Shown here piece after piece: positions 1 through 11,028 of a DNA stretch of 11,307 nt. The position numbers and the translations under genes were made by a program. The stretch is from DASVDK01 sp036562265 [NCBI: Thermodesulfobacteriota bacterium] (GTDB taxonomy: Bacteria; DASVDK01), in NCBI GenBank assembly GCA_036562265.1, contig DATCKS010000059.1, positions 1-11,307 of the forward strand, given 5' to 3'. Below the pieces are notes generated by a model. That model was not told the origin of the DNA. It did not search any database and worked only from the letters and a program-made list of their open reading frames with translations. Position 1 is the first letter of the stretch; the number at the start of each line of letters is the position of its first letter.

Positions 1-73
<73 letters not shown>

Positions 74-81
74 GTTGGTGA

Positions 82-115
82 ACGCCGCCGGGCCGATGGC
101 CCGGCGGCGTTTTTT
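82..115 (+). terminator. Intrinsic terminator after tRNA-fMet
   Basis: A perfect 13-bp GC-rich stem (82-94 with 98-110) closes a 3-base loop GAT and runs straight into six T residues (110-115). It begins 8 bases after the tRNA CCA, so it very likely ends the tRNA transcript. Confidence 0.93.
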
Positions 116-197
116 CGTTTCGGCCGGCCGCAAGCGACGCGCCCGGCCGAGGGCGCTACACGACGGCGAGAGCGCGGCCGTGCCGCCGTCGGGACAT

Positions 198-223
198 CCG
201 TGAGCGATACCCGTGAGCGATAC
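198..223. repeat. Perfect tandem duplication, 2 x 13 bp
   Basis: CCGTGAGCGATAC occurs at 198-210 and again directly at 211-223 without mismatch. It lies in the 124-base gap between the tRNA terminator and the 3' end of the broken dehalogenase-like gene. A short GC-rich iteration (GCGTG units near 227-240) follows it. I see no gene in this gap. Replication slippage is the simplest origin. Confidence 0.85.
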
Positions 224-239
224 GCCGCGTGGCGTGGCG

Positions 240-551
240 TCAGCGGGCCGGCGCGAGGAAGCGCTCCAGGGTCCCGGCGGTCGCCTCGGGGGCGCTCCTC
301 GGGGAAGAAGTGCCCGGCGTCGACGACCGCGTCGGGGGCCGCGGCGAGGAGCCGCTCCGTCCATAGCCCGGCAGGTCGGCGCAGACGACCGCGAACCGGC
401 GCGCGAGGAGGGGCGCAACGCCCCTCCACATCAGGTGCGTCTGCGGGAAGCCGTGCAGGAGCAGGACCGGTGGACCTGCGCCGCCCCGGCGCACGAAGAT
501 GCGGCTCTCCCCGGTCTCGATCTCGGTTGCCTCGAGGCGTTCGTCGAACAT
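240..551 (-). pseudogene. Haloacetate dehalogenase-like alpha/beta hydrolase, internal deletion remnant
   Basis: The frame opens at ATG 551 with GGGAGG at 557-562, five bases upstream; a GTG at 554 would be too close to it. Residues 1-64 are a clean alpha/beta-hydrolase N-terminus resembling fluoroacetate/haloacetate dehalogenases: oxyanion region [13 protein letters not shown], then [10 protein letters not shown]. After about base 361 the homology moves to another frame, where [22 protein letters not shown] (split: [11 protein letters not shown], then [11 protein letters not shown]) matches the family C-terminus with its catalytic-His motif GHFxPEE. One extra base near 294 then returns to the first frame for [17 protein letters not shown] and the TGA stop. 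Roughly 185 residues are missing relative to a family length near 290, including the nucleophile Asp elbow (GHDRGG type) and the cap domain. The 103-residue product cannot be an active dehalogenase. It lies 21 bases downstream of the haloperoxidase-type gene, probably on the same transcript. Exact substrate class is uncertain. Confidence 0.8.
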
Positions 552-556
552 CACGG

Positions 557-562
557 CCTCCC
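557..562 (-). promoter_or_regulatory. Shine-Dalgarno of the dehalogenase remnant
   Basis: Minus-strand GGGAGG lies five bases before ATG 551. It favours that ATG over the adjacent in-frame GTG at 554. Confidence 0.6.
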
Positions 563-572
563 GCGCGCTTCG

Positions 573-4603
<4,031 letters not shown>

Positions 4604-4604
<1 letters not shown>

Positions 4605-4945
4605 TGGAGGTCGTCGTCGCGGCCGGCATCGGGCTCCTGACCGCGTCGGGCGTCTACCTGATGCTCAGGCCGCGGACGTTCCAGGTGATCATCGGGCTGT
4701 CGCTCCTGTCCTACGCCGTCAACCTCTTCATCTTCGCCATGGGGCGGCTCCGGACGGACGCGCCGCCCCTCCTCGATCCGGGCGGCGGCGATCTCGCGCG
4801 CTACGCGGATCCGCTGCCCCAGGCGCTGGTGCTGACGGCCATCGTCATCAGCTTCGCGATGACCGCGCTCTTCCTCGTGCTGCTGCTCGCGGCCCGCGGC
4901 CTCACCGGAACCGACCACGTCGACGGGCGGGAGCCTGGACCATGA
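4604..4945 (+). CDS. mrpC: Mrp antiporter subunit C (NuoK-like)
   Basis: 113 residues with three predicted membrane helices (about 3-20, 27-46 and 73-97). It is homologous to complex I subunit NuoK/ND4L. Family signatures visible are the YAVNLFIFAMGRLR stretch ending helix 2 and DPLPQALVLTAIVISFAMTA leading into helix 3. The length matches the usual 110-115. The start ATG at 4604 shares its A with the mrpA TGA (ATGA-type overlap); a GTG directly before it, at 4601, would add one residue. The stop TGA overlaps the mrpD ATG. It is a structural part of the Mrp membrane complex, stacked between the A and D subunits. Confidence 0.96.
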
Positions 4946-6570
4946 GCTGGACGGACCACCTGCTCATGCTCCCCGTGGTGGTTCCGCTCGTCGCCGGCGG
5001 GCTCGCACTCCTGGTCGACGACGTCCGGGTGAAGGCGGCGCTCGGGATCGCCTCGACCGCGATCGTGCTCGCGGCGGCCATCGGCGTGCTGAGGCTCGTC
5101 GACGGCGGCGGCTCGGGCGGACCGGCGATCGGCGTCTACCTCCTGGGAAACTGGGCCGCGCCGTTCGGCATCGTGCTGGTCGCGGACCGGCTCGCGGCCA
5201 TGATGCTCGTGCTCACCGCCGTCCTCGCGGGCGCCGCCCTGACGTTCGCGCTGGCCCGCTGGCACCGAGCCGGGAGCCACTTCCACTCGCTCTTCCAGTT
5301 CCAGTTGATGGGAATCAACGGCGCGTTCCTGACCGGCGACCTCTTCAACCTCTTCGTCTTCTTCGAGGTGCTCCTGGCGGCCTCCTACGGGCTCGCGCTG
5401 CACGGCTCGGGGATCGCACGCATCCGGGCCGGCCTCCACTACGTCACGGTCAACCTCGCCGCCTCGTTCCTGTTCCTGATCGGCGCGAGCCTGATGTACG
5501 GCGTCACGGGCACGCTCAACATGGCCGACCTCGCCGCCCGTATCCCGGGGCTCGCGGGCGGGGACCGGACGCTGCTCGAGGTCGGCGGCGCCGTGCTCGG
5601 CCTCGCGTTCCTGGTCAAGGCGGCCATGTGGCCCCTGAACTTCTGGCTGCCCGGCACCTATGCCGCCGCGAGCCCACCGGTGGCCGCGCTCTTCGCCATC
5701 CTGACCAAGGTGGGCGTCTACGCGGTGCTGCGGCTCGGGCTCCTCTTGGCCGACGGCGACGGCCGTCCCTCGAGCCTCCTTGCCGGTGACTGGTTGCTGG
5801 TCGGGGGGGTGGCGACCGTCGCCGTCGGGGCGATCGGCGCGATCGCCTCGCAGTCCATGGCGAGGCTCGGCGCGTTCAACGTGCTCGTGTCGTCCGGAAC
5901 GACGCTCGCCGTCGTCGGGTGGGCGGGGCCGGCCGTCCTCGGCGGCGCGCTCTTCTACCTGGTGAGCTCCACGCTCGGGATCGCGGCGTTCTTCCTGCTG
6001 ATCGAGCTGGTCGAGCGCGGGCGCACGCCGGCCGACGACATGCTGGCGGTGACGTTCGAGGCGTTCGGCGAGGTCGATACGGCCGAGGCCGACGGCGAAG
6101 ACGTCGGCGTGGCGGTGCCGGTGACCATGGGGCTCCTCGGCGTCGGCTTCGTCTGCTGTACGATGCTCCTGGCGGGGCTGCCGCCGCTCTCGGGGTTCCT
6201 CGCGAAGTTCGCCGTGCTGTCCGCGCTCTTCGACCGGCAGGGCGCGGACGCCGGGACGCGCGTGCCGGCCGCCGCGTGGCTCCTCCTCGCGACGCTTCTC
6301 CTGTCGGGGTTCGCGGTCCTGATCGCCATGATGCGGGCGGGCATCCGGGCCCTCTGGCCGTCGGTCGACCGCGAGGTGCCGCGGGTGCGGCTCGCCGAGC
6401 TCGTGCCGATCGCGCTCCTCATCGGTCTCTCCTTCACCCTGACCGCGCAGGCCGGGCCGGTGATGCGCTACATGCAGGCGACCGCCGAGGGCCTCTACGC
6501 GCCCGACGCCTACGTCCGCAGCGTCCTCTCGGCGCCGCCCGCGGCGCCGGGCGAGGGGGGCGGCCGGTGA
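4942..6570 (+). CDS. mrpD: Mrp antiporter subunit D (NuoM/NuoN-like)
   Basis: 542 residues, the second antiporter-like subunit (proton_antipo_M fold). Functional residues in the expected order: [19 protein letters not shown] with Glu142 in helix 5, [17 protein letters not shown] with Lys226 in helix 7, [14 protein letters not shown] with Lys256 in helix 8, and [14 protein letters not shown] with Lys422 in helix 12. These charged residues line the half-channels for proton transfer in this superfamily. Between helices there is an acidic insertion at about 361-390 ([20 protein letters not shown]), which makes it longer than the roughly 490-residue group 1 MrpD and fits the longer PhaD-type subunits. 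The start ATG 4942 overlaps the mrpC stop. The stop TGA overlaps the GTG start of mrpE. Confidence 0.97.
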   Translation: MSWTDHLLMLPVVVPLVAGGLALLVDDVRVKAALGIASTAIVLAAAIGVLRLVDGGGSGGPAIGVYLLGNWAAPFGIVLVADRLAAMMLVLTAVLAGAALTFALARWHRAGSHFHSLFQFQLMGINGAFLTGDLFNLFVFFEVLLAASYGLALHGSGIARIRAGLHYVTVNLAASFLFLIGASLMYGVTGTLNMADLAARIPGLAGGDRTLLEVGGAVLGLAFLVKAAMWPLNFWLPGTYAAASPPVAALFAILTKVGVYAVLRLGLLLADGDGRPSSLLAGDWLLVGGVATVAVGAIGAIASQSMARLGAFNVLVSSGTTLAVVGWAGPAVLGGALFYLVSSTLGIAAFFLLIELVERGRTPADDMLAVTFEAFGEVDTAEADGEDVGVAVPVTMGLLGVGFVCCTMLLAGLPPLSGFLAKFAVLSALFDRQGADAGTRVPAAAWLLLATLLLSGFAVLIAMMRAGIRALWPSVDREVPRVRLAELVPIALLIGLSFTLTAQAGPVMRYMQATAEGLYAPDAYVRSVLSAPPAAPGEGGGR

Positions 6571-7052
6571 CGCGGTGGCTGCCGTATCCGCTGGCGTCGG
6601 CGTCGCTGCTCGCGACGTGGCTCCTGCTCAACCAGAGCCTGTCGCCGGGCCACGTCGTCGTCGGCGGCGTGCTGGCCCTGGTCGGCCCGCGGGTGCTCGC
6701 GGCGCTCGACCTGCCGAAGGGCATGGTTCGGCGAGCCGGCGCGATCGTGCGGCTCTCGCTTCGCGTCGTGTTCGACATCCTCCGATCCAACATCGCCGTG
6801 GCGTGGCTCGTCCTCGGTCCGCGGCGGCGCCGCCGGTCCGGATTCGTGACGATTCCGCTCACCCTGCGCTCCCCGTACGGTCTCGCCGCGCTCGCCTGCA
6901 TCATCACGGCGACGCCGGGAACGGTCTGGGTGAGCTTCGACCCCGACCGGGGGATTCTCGTCATCCACGTCTTCGACCTGATCGACGAGGCGGAGTGGGT
7001 GCGCATCATCACGCACCGCTACGAGCGCCCGTTGAGGGAGATCTTCGAGTGA
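6567..7052 (+). CDS. mrpE: Mrp antiporter subunit E
   Basis: 161 residues from GTG 6567, which overlaps the mrpD TGA (GTGA). The N-terminal half carries two hydrophobic segments (about 10-25 and 29-48), followed by the family stretch [23 protein letters not shown] (split here as residues 61-83). The C-terminal half is a small cytoplasmic-type domain with the MrpE signature [21 protein letters not shown] (about 114-134) and the end [16 protein letters not shown] run of five arginines (86-90) sits at the membrane-cytoplasm boundary. MrpE (Pfam MNHE family) is specific to Mrp complexes and has no complex I counterpart. It is needed for complex assembly or stability in studied systems. Length matches the family. 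Confidence 0.95.
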   Translation: MTRWLPYPLASASLLATWLLLNQSLSPGHVVVGGVLALVGPRVLAALDLPKGMVRRAGAIVRLSLRVVFDILRSNIAVAWLVLGPRRRRRSGFVTIPLTLRSPYGLAALACIITATPGTVWVSFDPDRGILVIHVFDLIDEAEWVRIITHRYERPLREIFE

Positions 7053-7330
7053 GTTCGGTGTTCCTGGGCTGGGCCGTGACCGCCGCGCAGATCTGCCTGG
7101 TGCTCGCGATGGCCGCCGCGGCCTTCCGCATCATCCGCGGGCCGCGCGCGCAGGACCGGGTGCTCGCCCTCGACGCGTTCTACGTCGACGCCATGCTCCT
7201 CGTGCTCGTCGTCGGCATCCGGTCCGGCACCACCGTCTACGTCGAGGCGGCGCTGGTGATCGGGCTCCTCGGGTTCGTGGCGACCGTGGCGCTGGCGAAG
7301 TTCCTGACGAGAGGCGAGGTGATCGAATGA
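7049..7330 (+). CDS. mrpF: Mrp antiporter subunit F
   Basis: 93 residues with three membrane helices, beginning at GTG 7049, which overlaps the mrpE TGA. Family motifs are [19 protein letters not shown] (26-44), with conserved GP and two Asp residues (36 and 42), and the last helix [21 protein letters not shown] (66-86). Length is the usual 90-95. MrpF is a small inner-membrane subunit of the antiporter. In work on characterised systems, conserved acidic residues of MrpF affect cation transport. The stop TGA at 7328 overlaps the mrpG ATG. Confidence 0.95.
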   Translation: MSSVFLGWAVTAAQICLVLAMAAAAFRIIRGPRAQDRVLALDAFYVDAMLLVLVVGIRSGTTVYVEAALVIGLLGFVATVALAKFLTRGEVIE

Positions 7331-7716
7331 CGCCGCCGGTCGAGGTCCCTGCCTGGGCGGCGCTCCTCACGGGGCTGCTGGTTCTGGTCGGCGCCGGTCT
7401 CACGTTGATCGGGTGCCTGGGCTTCCTGCGCCTCGGCACCTTCTACGACCGGGTGCACCCCCCGACGCTCGGCACGACGGCCGGCGCCACCTGCGTCGTC
7501 CTGGCCTCGATCATCCACCTCTCGGTCGTCAACGGGCAGACGGTTCTGGGGCAGGCCCTGATCGTCCTGTTCGTGACCGTGACGACGCCGGTCACGCTGA
7601 TGCTCCTGGTCCGGGCGGCGGTGTCCCGGGATCGCCGCGAAGGCCGGGAGCCGATCGGCGAGTCGACCCCGCCGCTGGCGCGGGGGGAGGAAATCGCCGG
7701 GCGTCGCGCACGGTAA
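7327..7716 (+). CDS. mrpG: Mrp antiporter subunit G
   Basis: 129 residues with three helices (about 11-31, 49-69 and 73-97), the last Mrp subunit. The family motif [20 protein letters not shown] (32-51) is clear, and [10 protein letters not shown] (85-94) closes the hydrophobic core. It is followed by a charged cytoplasmic tail of about 30 residues rich in Arg and Glu, commonly variable in this family. ATG 7327 overlaps the mrpF stop. The operon therefore holds AB-C-D-E-F-G with no subunit missing. No terminator follows the TAA; the next frame (broken monooxygenase) starts two bases later. Confidence 0.95.
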   Translation: MTPPVEVPAWAALLTGLLVLVGAGLTLIGCLGFLRLGTFYDRVHPPTLGTTAGATCVVLASIIHLSVVNGQTVLGQALIVLFVTVTTPVTLMLLVRAAVSRDRREGREPIGESTPPLARGEEIAGRRAR

Positions 7717-7718
7717 CC

Positions 7719-8667
7719 GTGGTCCCGCTCTCGATCCTCGACCTCGTCCGGATCACCGAAGGCGGCAGCGTCCGCACGGCGCTCGACAACGCGCGCGACC
7801 TCGCCCGCCACGCCGAAGGGTTGGGCTACCGCCGCTTCTGGGTGGCCGAGCACCACAACATCCCGAGCATCGCCAGCGCGGCGACGTCGCTCGTCGTCGC
7901 GCACGTCGCGGCCGGGACGCAGACGATCCGCGTCGGGGCCGGCGGCATCATGCTGCCCAACCACTCGCCGCTCGTCATCGCCGAGCAGTTCGGGACGCTC
8001 GCCCACCTCTTCCCGGGTCGGATCGACCTCGGGCTCGGCCGCGCACCGGGAACCGATCCGGCGACCGTCGAGGCGCTCCGCCGCTCGCCGGACGCCGCGG
8101 AGCGCTTTCCCGAGGACGTGCTCGAGCTACAGGCGCTGCTCGCCCCGGCGAGCCGGGGCAGCGCATCCAGGCCATCCCGGGCGTGGGGACGGAGGTGCCG
8201 CTCTGGATCCTCGGGTCGAGCACGTTCGGCGCGGCGCTCGCCGCGGAACTCGGTCTCCCGTACGCGTTCGCCTCGCACTTCGTGCCCGAGCTGCTCCTGC
8301 CGGCCCTCGCCCTCTACCGCAGCCGCTTCAAGCCGTCGCGGCAGCTCGATCGCCCCTACGCCATGGTCGGCGTGAACGTCATCGCCGCCGAGACGGACGC
8401 CGAGGCGCGCCGGCTCTGGACGACGCAGCAGATGGCCTTCACCGCCTGGTCATGGCCATGCTCGCCCGCTCGATCGCCGGCTCTCCGCGCACGGTGCACG
8501 CCGGCATCGACGCGCTCGTTGCCGAAGCCGGCGCCGACGAGCTCATCATCGTCTCGGACGTCTACGACCACGCGGCGCGGCTACGCTCCTTCGAGCTCAT
8601 CGCCGCCCGGCAGGGCGGTCCCCCCTCGCCATCGCCTCCTGGCGCCGCCCGAGCCAGAGGGCGTTGA
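7719..8667 (+). pseudogene. Luciferase-like (LLM) flavin-dependent monooxygenase, MsnO8-type, broken
   Basis: Proposed start is GTG 7719 ([10 protein letters not shown]), two bases after the mrpG stop. There is no close Shine-Dalgarno, so translation would rely on coupling. Frame one (144 residues to base 8150) is clear LLM sequence: [37 protein letters not shown] and [14 protein letters not shown]. One base appears lost at about 8150-8153; the family sequence resumes in another frame at [20 protein letters not shown] and runs on through [20 protein letters not shown] to QQMAF (about 8440). It then jumps to a third frame (VMAMLARSIAGSP, then GADELIIVSDVYDHAARLRS) with roughly 30 residues of the family missing between. 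The C-terminus runs to TGA 8667 and overlaps the converging gene. These enzymes use FMNH2 and O2 in a TIM-barrel fold; substrates are mostly unknown. No full-length protein can be made as written. Confidence 0.87.
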
Positions 8668-9943
8668 GGAGCCAGGCGAGCGAGATCGGCACGGCGACGA
8701 AGCCGACTCCCGAGACCCCGAGACCGAGGACGCCCATGAGGGCGTACGACCAGGCGCCGACCTGGTCGCCGGCGCGGTAGACGAACGTGTCGATGAAGCT
8801 CTTGGCCTTGTACTTGTCCTCCCGCCCGAGGACCGTGAAGAGGATCTCGCGGGTCGGCCGCGCGAGGGCGAAGTTGCCGGCGCGGCGCAGGACCTGGAAG
8901 GCGACGACCGCCGCGAGCGTCGGCGCGACGCCGAGGGCGAAGAAGCCCATGACGCTCAGCAGGGGGAGGAGCGTCAGCGTGAGGGCGACGCCGAGCGCCG
9001 CGAGGACCCGGCCGGTCACGAAGAGCTGCGCGAGGAGCGTGAGGGTGTTGACGGCGAGGTCGACGTTGGCGAAGAAGACGGTTCGCGCGGCGCGGTCGGC
9101 GAAGCTCTCGGCCACGATGCTCGCCTGCTGGAAGTAGAGGAAGGTGGACAGGATCGTGAAGAGGAGCATGTAGAGGCTGATGTTGAGCAGGTAGGGGGAG
9201 CGGACCGCCTGGACCAGGCCGGCCAGCGCCGAGCCGCCGATCGCCACGGCGTCGGGATCGTCCGCCCTGGGCGCGTCGCCGAGGCGGTGGGACAGGCGCG
9301 AGAGGCGCCGGACGCTCAGGACGGCGACCTCGAGGAGGGCGACCGAGAGGAGCAGCAGGGCCGCCGGGCCGACGAGGCGGACGAGCGTGGAGGTGAGCAG
9401 CGAGCCGGCGATCCCCCCGAGCGTTCCGCCGGCGGCGATGAAGCCGAAGAGCCGCCGGCTCTGGCCCGAGTCGAAGATGTCGACCATGAGGGCCCAGAAG
9501 ACCGAGACCACGAAGAGGTTGAAGACCGCGGTCCAGACGTAGAAGACGCGCCCCACCCACACGTGCACGCTGCCGGTCGAGAGGAGGAAGAGCGCGAGGA
9601 AGAGGACCAGGTTCGCCATGAAGAACCGGTAGGTGACCGCGATGAACCGGACGCGCGCGAGGCGCGAGACGAGCAGGCCGAAGAGGGGGTTGGCGGCGGC
9701 CATCGCGACGAGCGTTCCGGTGAAGAGCCACGGCAGGTTGGCGACGCCGCCGGCCACGCCCGCCTCGTCGCGGATGGGGCGGATGACGTAGTACGCCGAC
9801 AGGATCGAGAAGAAGTAGACCCAGGCCCAGGCGAGGGCCTCCGCCTCCCCGGGGCGCACGTCGACCACGCGGCGAAGGAGCCGCGTCAAGGGGCCGCTCG
9901 GGGCAGGGGAGCCGGTCACGGGGTCGTCGTTCACGGCAGGCAC
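8597..9943 (-). CDS. ATP/ADP translocase-family (NTP/NDP exchanger-like) membrane carrier
   Basis: 448 residues with about 11-12 predicted membrane helices and no frame damage. The family signature appears as YYVIRPIRDEAGVAGG (51-66), NLFVVSVFWALMVDIFDSGQ (142-161) followed by RRLFGFIAAGGTLGG, and RPTREILFTVLGREDKYKAK (362-381) followed by SFIDTFVYRAGDQ. These match the bacterial branch of the TLC/Npt (AAA) family known for nucleotide exchange in obligate intracellular bacteria and plastids. Free-living bacteria carry such homologues with unproven substrates, and an MFS-like role is possible. GTG 9943 is the longest start. GTG 9934 has better spacing (11 bases) from the GAGG at 9946-9949 and would give 445 residues. 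It follows the aldo/keto reductase by 16 bases. Its 3' end converges on and overlaps the broken monooxygenase. Confidence 0.85.
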   Translation of the reverse strand: MPAVNDDPVTGSPAPSGPLTRLLRRVVDVRPGEAEALAWAWVYFFSILSAYYVIRPIRDEAGVAGGVANLPWLFTGTLVAMAAANPLFGLLVSRLARVRFIAVTYRFFMANLVLFLALFLLSTGSVHVWVGRVFYVWTAVFNLFVVSVFWALMVDIFDSGQSRRLFGFIAAGGTLGGIAGSLLTSTLVRLVGPAALLLLSVALLEVAVLSVRRLSRLSHRLGDAPRADDPDAVAIGGSALAGLVQAVRSPYLLNISLYMLLFTILSTFLYFQQASIVAESFADRAARTVFFANVDLAVNTLTLLAQLFVTGRVLAALGVALTLTLLPLLSVMGFFALGVAPTLAAVVAFQVLRRAGNFALARPTREILFTVLGREDKYKAKSFIDTFVYRAGDQVGAWSYALMGVLGLGVSGVGFVAVPISLAWLLNALWLGRRQEAMARGDRPAGRR

Positions 9944-9959
9944 CGCCTCGCGTCCGGCT

Positions 9960-10880
9960 CTAGAGGCCGTCGATGAACTGCTCCATCCGTCGGCGCATCG
10001 CCGCGGTCGGCAGCCGCCCCCGGGCGGCGCCGAGGTTGTCGACGAGGTAGCGGACCCGCGCGGTGCCGGGGATCACGCAGGTGACGGCCGGATGGGCGAT
10101 GACGTACTTGAGGAAGAACTGTGCCCAGCTCTCGCAGTCGAACTCGCGCGCCCACTCGGGCAGCGCCTTCCCCTCGACCGCCCGGAAGAGGCGGCCGCGG
10201 CCGAAGGGGAGGTTGACCATGACCCCCATGCCGCGATCGGCCGCGAGCGGCAGGATCCGCTCGCCCGCCCCCCGGTTGTCGAGCGCGTAGTCCACCTGGA
10301 TCATGTCGAGCGTCTCGGCCCGCATCGTCCGCTCGAAGTCGGCGTACTGGCGGTCGAACGACGTCGTGATCCCGATGTGCCGGATGCGGCCCCGCTCTTT
10401 CCACTCGCGGAGGGTCGCGAGCTGCGTGGCGGTGTCCTGGAGGTTGTGGACGGCCACGAGGTCGAGCGTCGTGGTCCGCAGTCGGCGCATCGACGTCTCG
10501 AGCTGGGCGATTCCGGCCTCCCGGCCGGTCGCGCCGACCTTGGTCGCGAGGAAGAGCCGATCGCGCACGCCGAGCGCCGACACGAGGTCGCCGACGACCG
10601 ACTCGGCCGACCCGTACGACGGCGCCGTGTCGATCACGCGGCCGCCCGAGGCCGCGAAGCGCCGCAGCACCTCGGACAGCTCGGCGCGCGCCTCGGCCGT
10701 CGCGCTCACGTCGTAGCGTCGCGCGGTGCCGATGCCGATGACCGGCAGGCTCTCGCCGGACGAGGGGATCCGTCGCTCGATGAGCGCGGGCTCCGCCGAC
10801 GCCGCGACGGCGCGCGGCAGGAAGGGGGACGCGGCGATGACCGCGCCGGCTCGCAGAAGGTCTCGACGGGTCGGGCTCAT
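9960..10880 (-). CDS. Aldo/keto reductase with Tat signal peptide
   Basis: 306 residues from ATG 10880, chosen because of GGGAGGAG seven bases upstream and because this start yields a twin-arginine leader: SPTRRDLLRAGAVIAASPF, ending in an AxA-like site near residues 25-28. The mature part is an AKR TIM barrel. The catalytic tetrad is complete: Asp84 and Tyr89 in VIDTAPSYGSAE, Lys114 in LATKVGA and His145 in LVAVHNLQ. The cofactor end has CVIPGTARVRYLVDNLGAARG (split around residues 268-288), the usual NADPH phosphate-binding region. It reduces aldehydes or ketones, or oxidises alcohols or sugars, with NAD(P)H; substrate unknown. Predicted export is notable because NADPH is scarce outside the cytoplasm; Tat secretes folded, cofactor-loaded proteins. 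It is the first gene of a probable two-gene transcript with the downstream carrier. Confidence 0.93.
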   Translation of the reverse strand: MSPTRRDLLRAGAVIAASPFLPRAVAASAEPALIERRIPSSGESLPVIGIGTARRYDVSATAEARAELSEVLRRFAASGGRVIDTAPSYGSAESVVGDLVSALGVRDRLFLATKVGATGREAGIAQLETSMRRLRTTTLDLVAVHNLQDTATQLATLREWKERGRIRHIGITTSFDRQYADFERTMRAETLDMIQVDYALDNRGAGERILPLAADRGMGVMVNLPFGRGRLFRAVEGKALPEWAREFDCESWAQFFLKYVIAHPAVTCVIPGTARVRYLVDNLGAARGRLPTAAMRRRMEQFIDGL

Positions 10881-10887
10881 GGTGATG

Positions 10888-10895
10888 CTCCTCCC
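10888..10895 (-). promoter_or_regulatory. Shine-Dalgarno of the aldo/keto reductase
   Basis: Minus-strand GGGAGGAG, seven bases before ATG 10880. It rules in favour of this start over an upstream in-frame codon at 10958, which would bury the Tat motif 26 residues in. Confidence 0.8.
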
Positions 10896-10916
10896 GGGCG
10901 GCACGTCCGGCCGCCC
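10896..10916. repeat. Inverted repeat in the reductase promoter region
   Basis: GGGCGGC (10896-10902) and GCCGCCC (10910-10916) form a perfect 7-bp palindrome around a 7-base loop. It sits between the reductase Shine-Dalgarno and a possible minus-strand -10 box. It may be an operator or leader hairpin. Confidence 0.55.
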
Positions 10917-10922
10917 ATGATA
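10917..10922 (-). promoter_or_regulatory. Possible -10 box for the reductase-carrier transcript
   Basis: Minus strand reads TATCAT, one of the few AT-rich hexamers in the gap, 36 bases before the reductase start. No convincing -35 hexamer is found at 16-18 bases spacing (GC-rich there), so this is a weak call. Confidence 0.3.
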
Positions 10923-10996
10923 CCCGATAACCCGCAGGACGGCGCGACGCGGTGGCACGCCCGCACAATCCGCTCGCCGTCGATCGTTGACGTGGT

Positions 10997-11002
10997 TACA
11001 AT
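10997..11002 (+). promoter_or_regulatory. Probable -10 box of the CocE-type hydrolase gene
   Basis: TACAAT, in the context TGGTTACAAT, lies 26 bases upstream of the GTG start. It is nearly the same element as TGGTACAAT before mrpA. No good -35 lies 17 bases upstream. Confidence 0.45.
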
Positions 11003-11018
11003 TCCCACGCCCGGGGAG

Positions 11019-11024
11019 AGGAGG
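11019..11024 (+). promoter_or_regulatory. Shine-Dalgarno of the CocE-type hydrolase
   Basis: AGGAGG within a longer purine run (11013-11026) lies four to five bases before GTG 11029. It supports this GTG as the start. Confidence 0.75.
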
Positions 11025-11028
11025 AGCC

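Noticed and set aside
8603-8618. Hairpin CCGCCC-GGCA-GGGCGG as a terminator between converging genes
   Set aside because: Only a 6-bp stem, inside the end of the carrier gene, and without a T-run on either strand.
8668-9976. Long plus-strand open frame continuing from the monooxygenase fragment
   Set aside because: Past 8450 it is highly charged low-complexity sequence, the antisense shadow of the membrane carrier, whose family motifs lie on the minus strand.
10987-11002. TTGACG as the -35 element for the CocE-type gene
   Set aside because: It lies only four bases before TACAAT, far from the required 16-18 bases.
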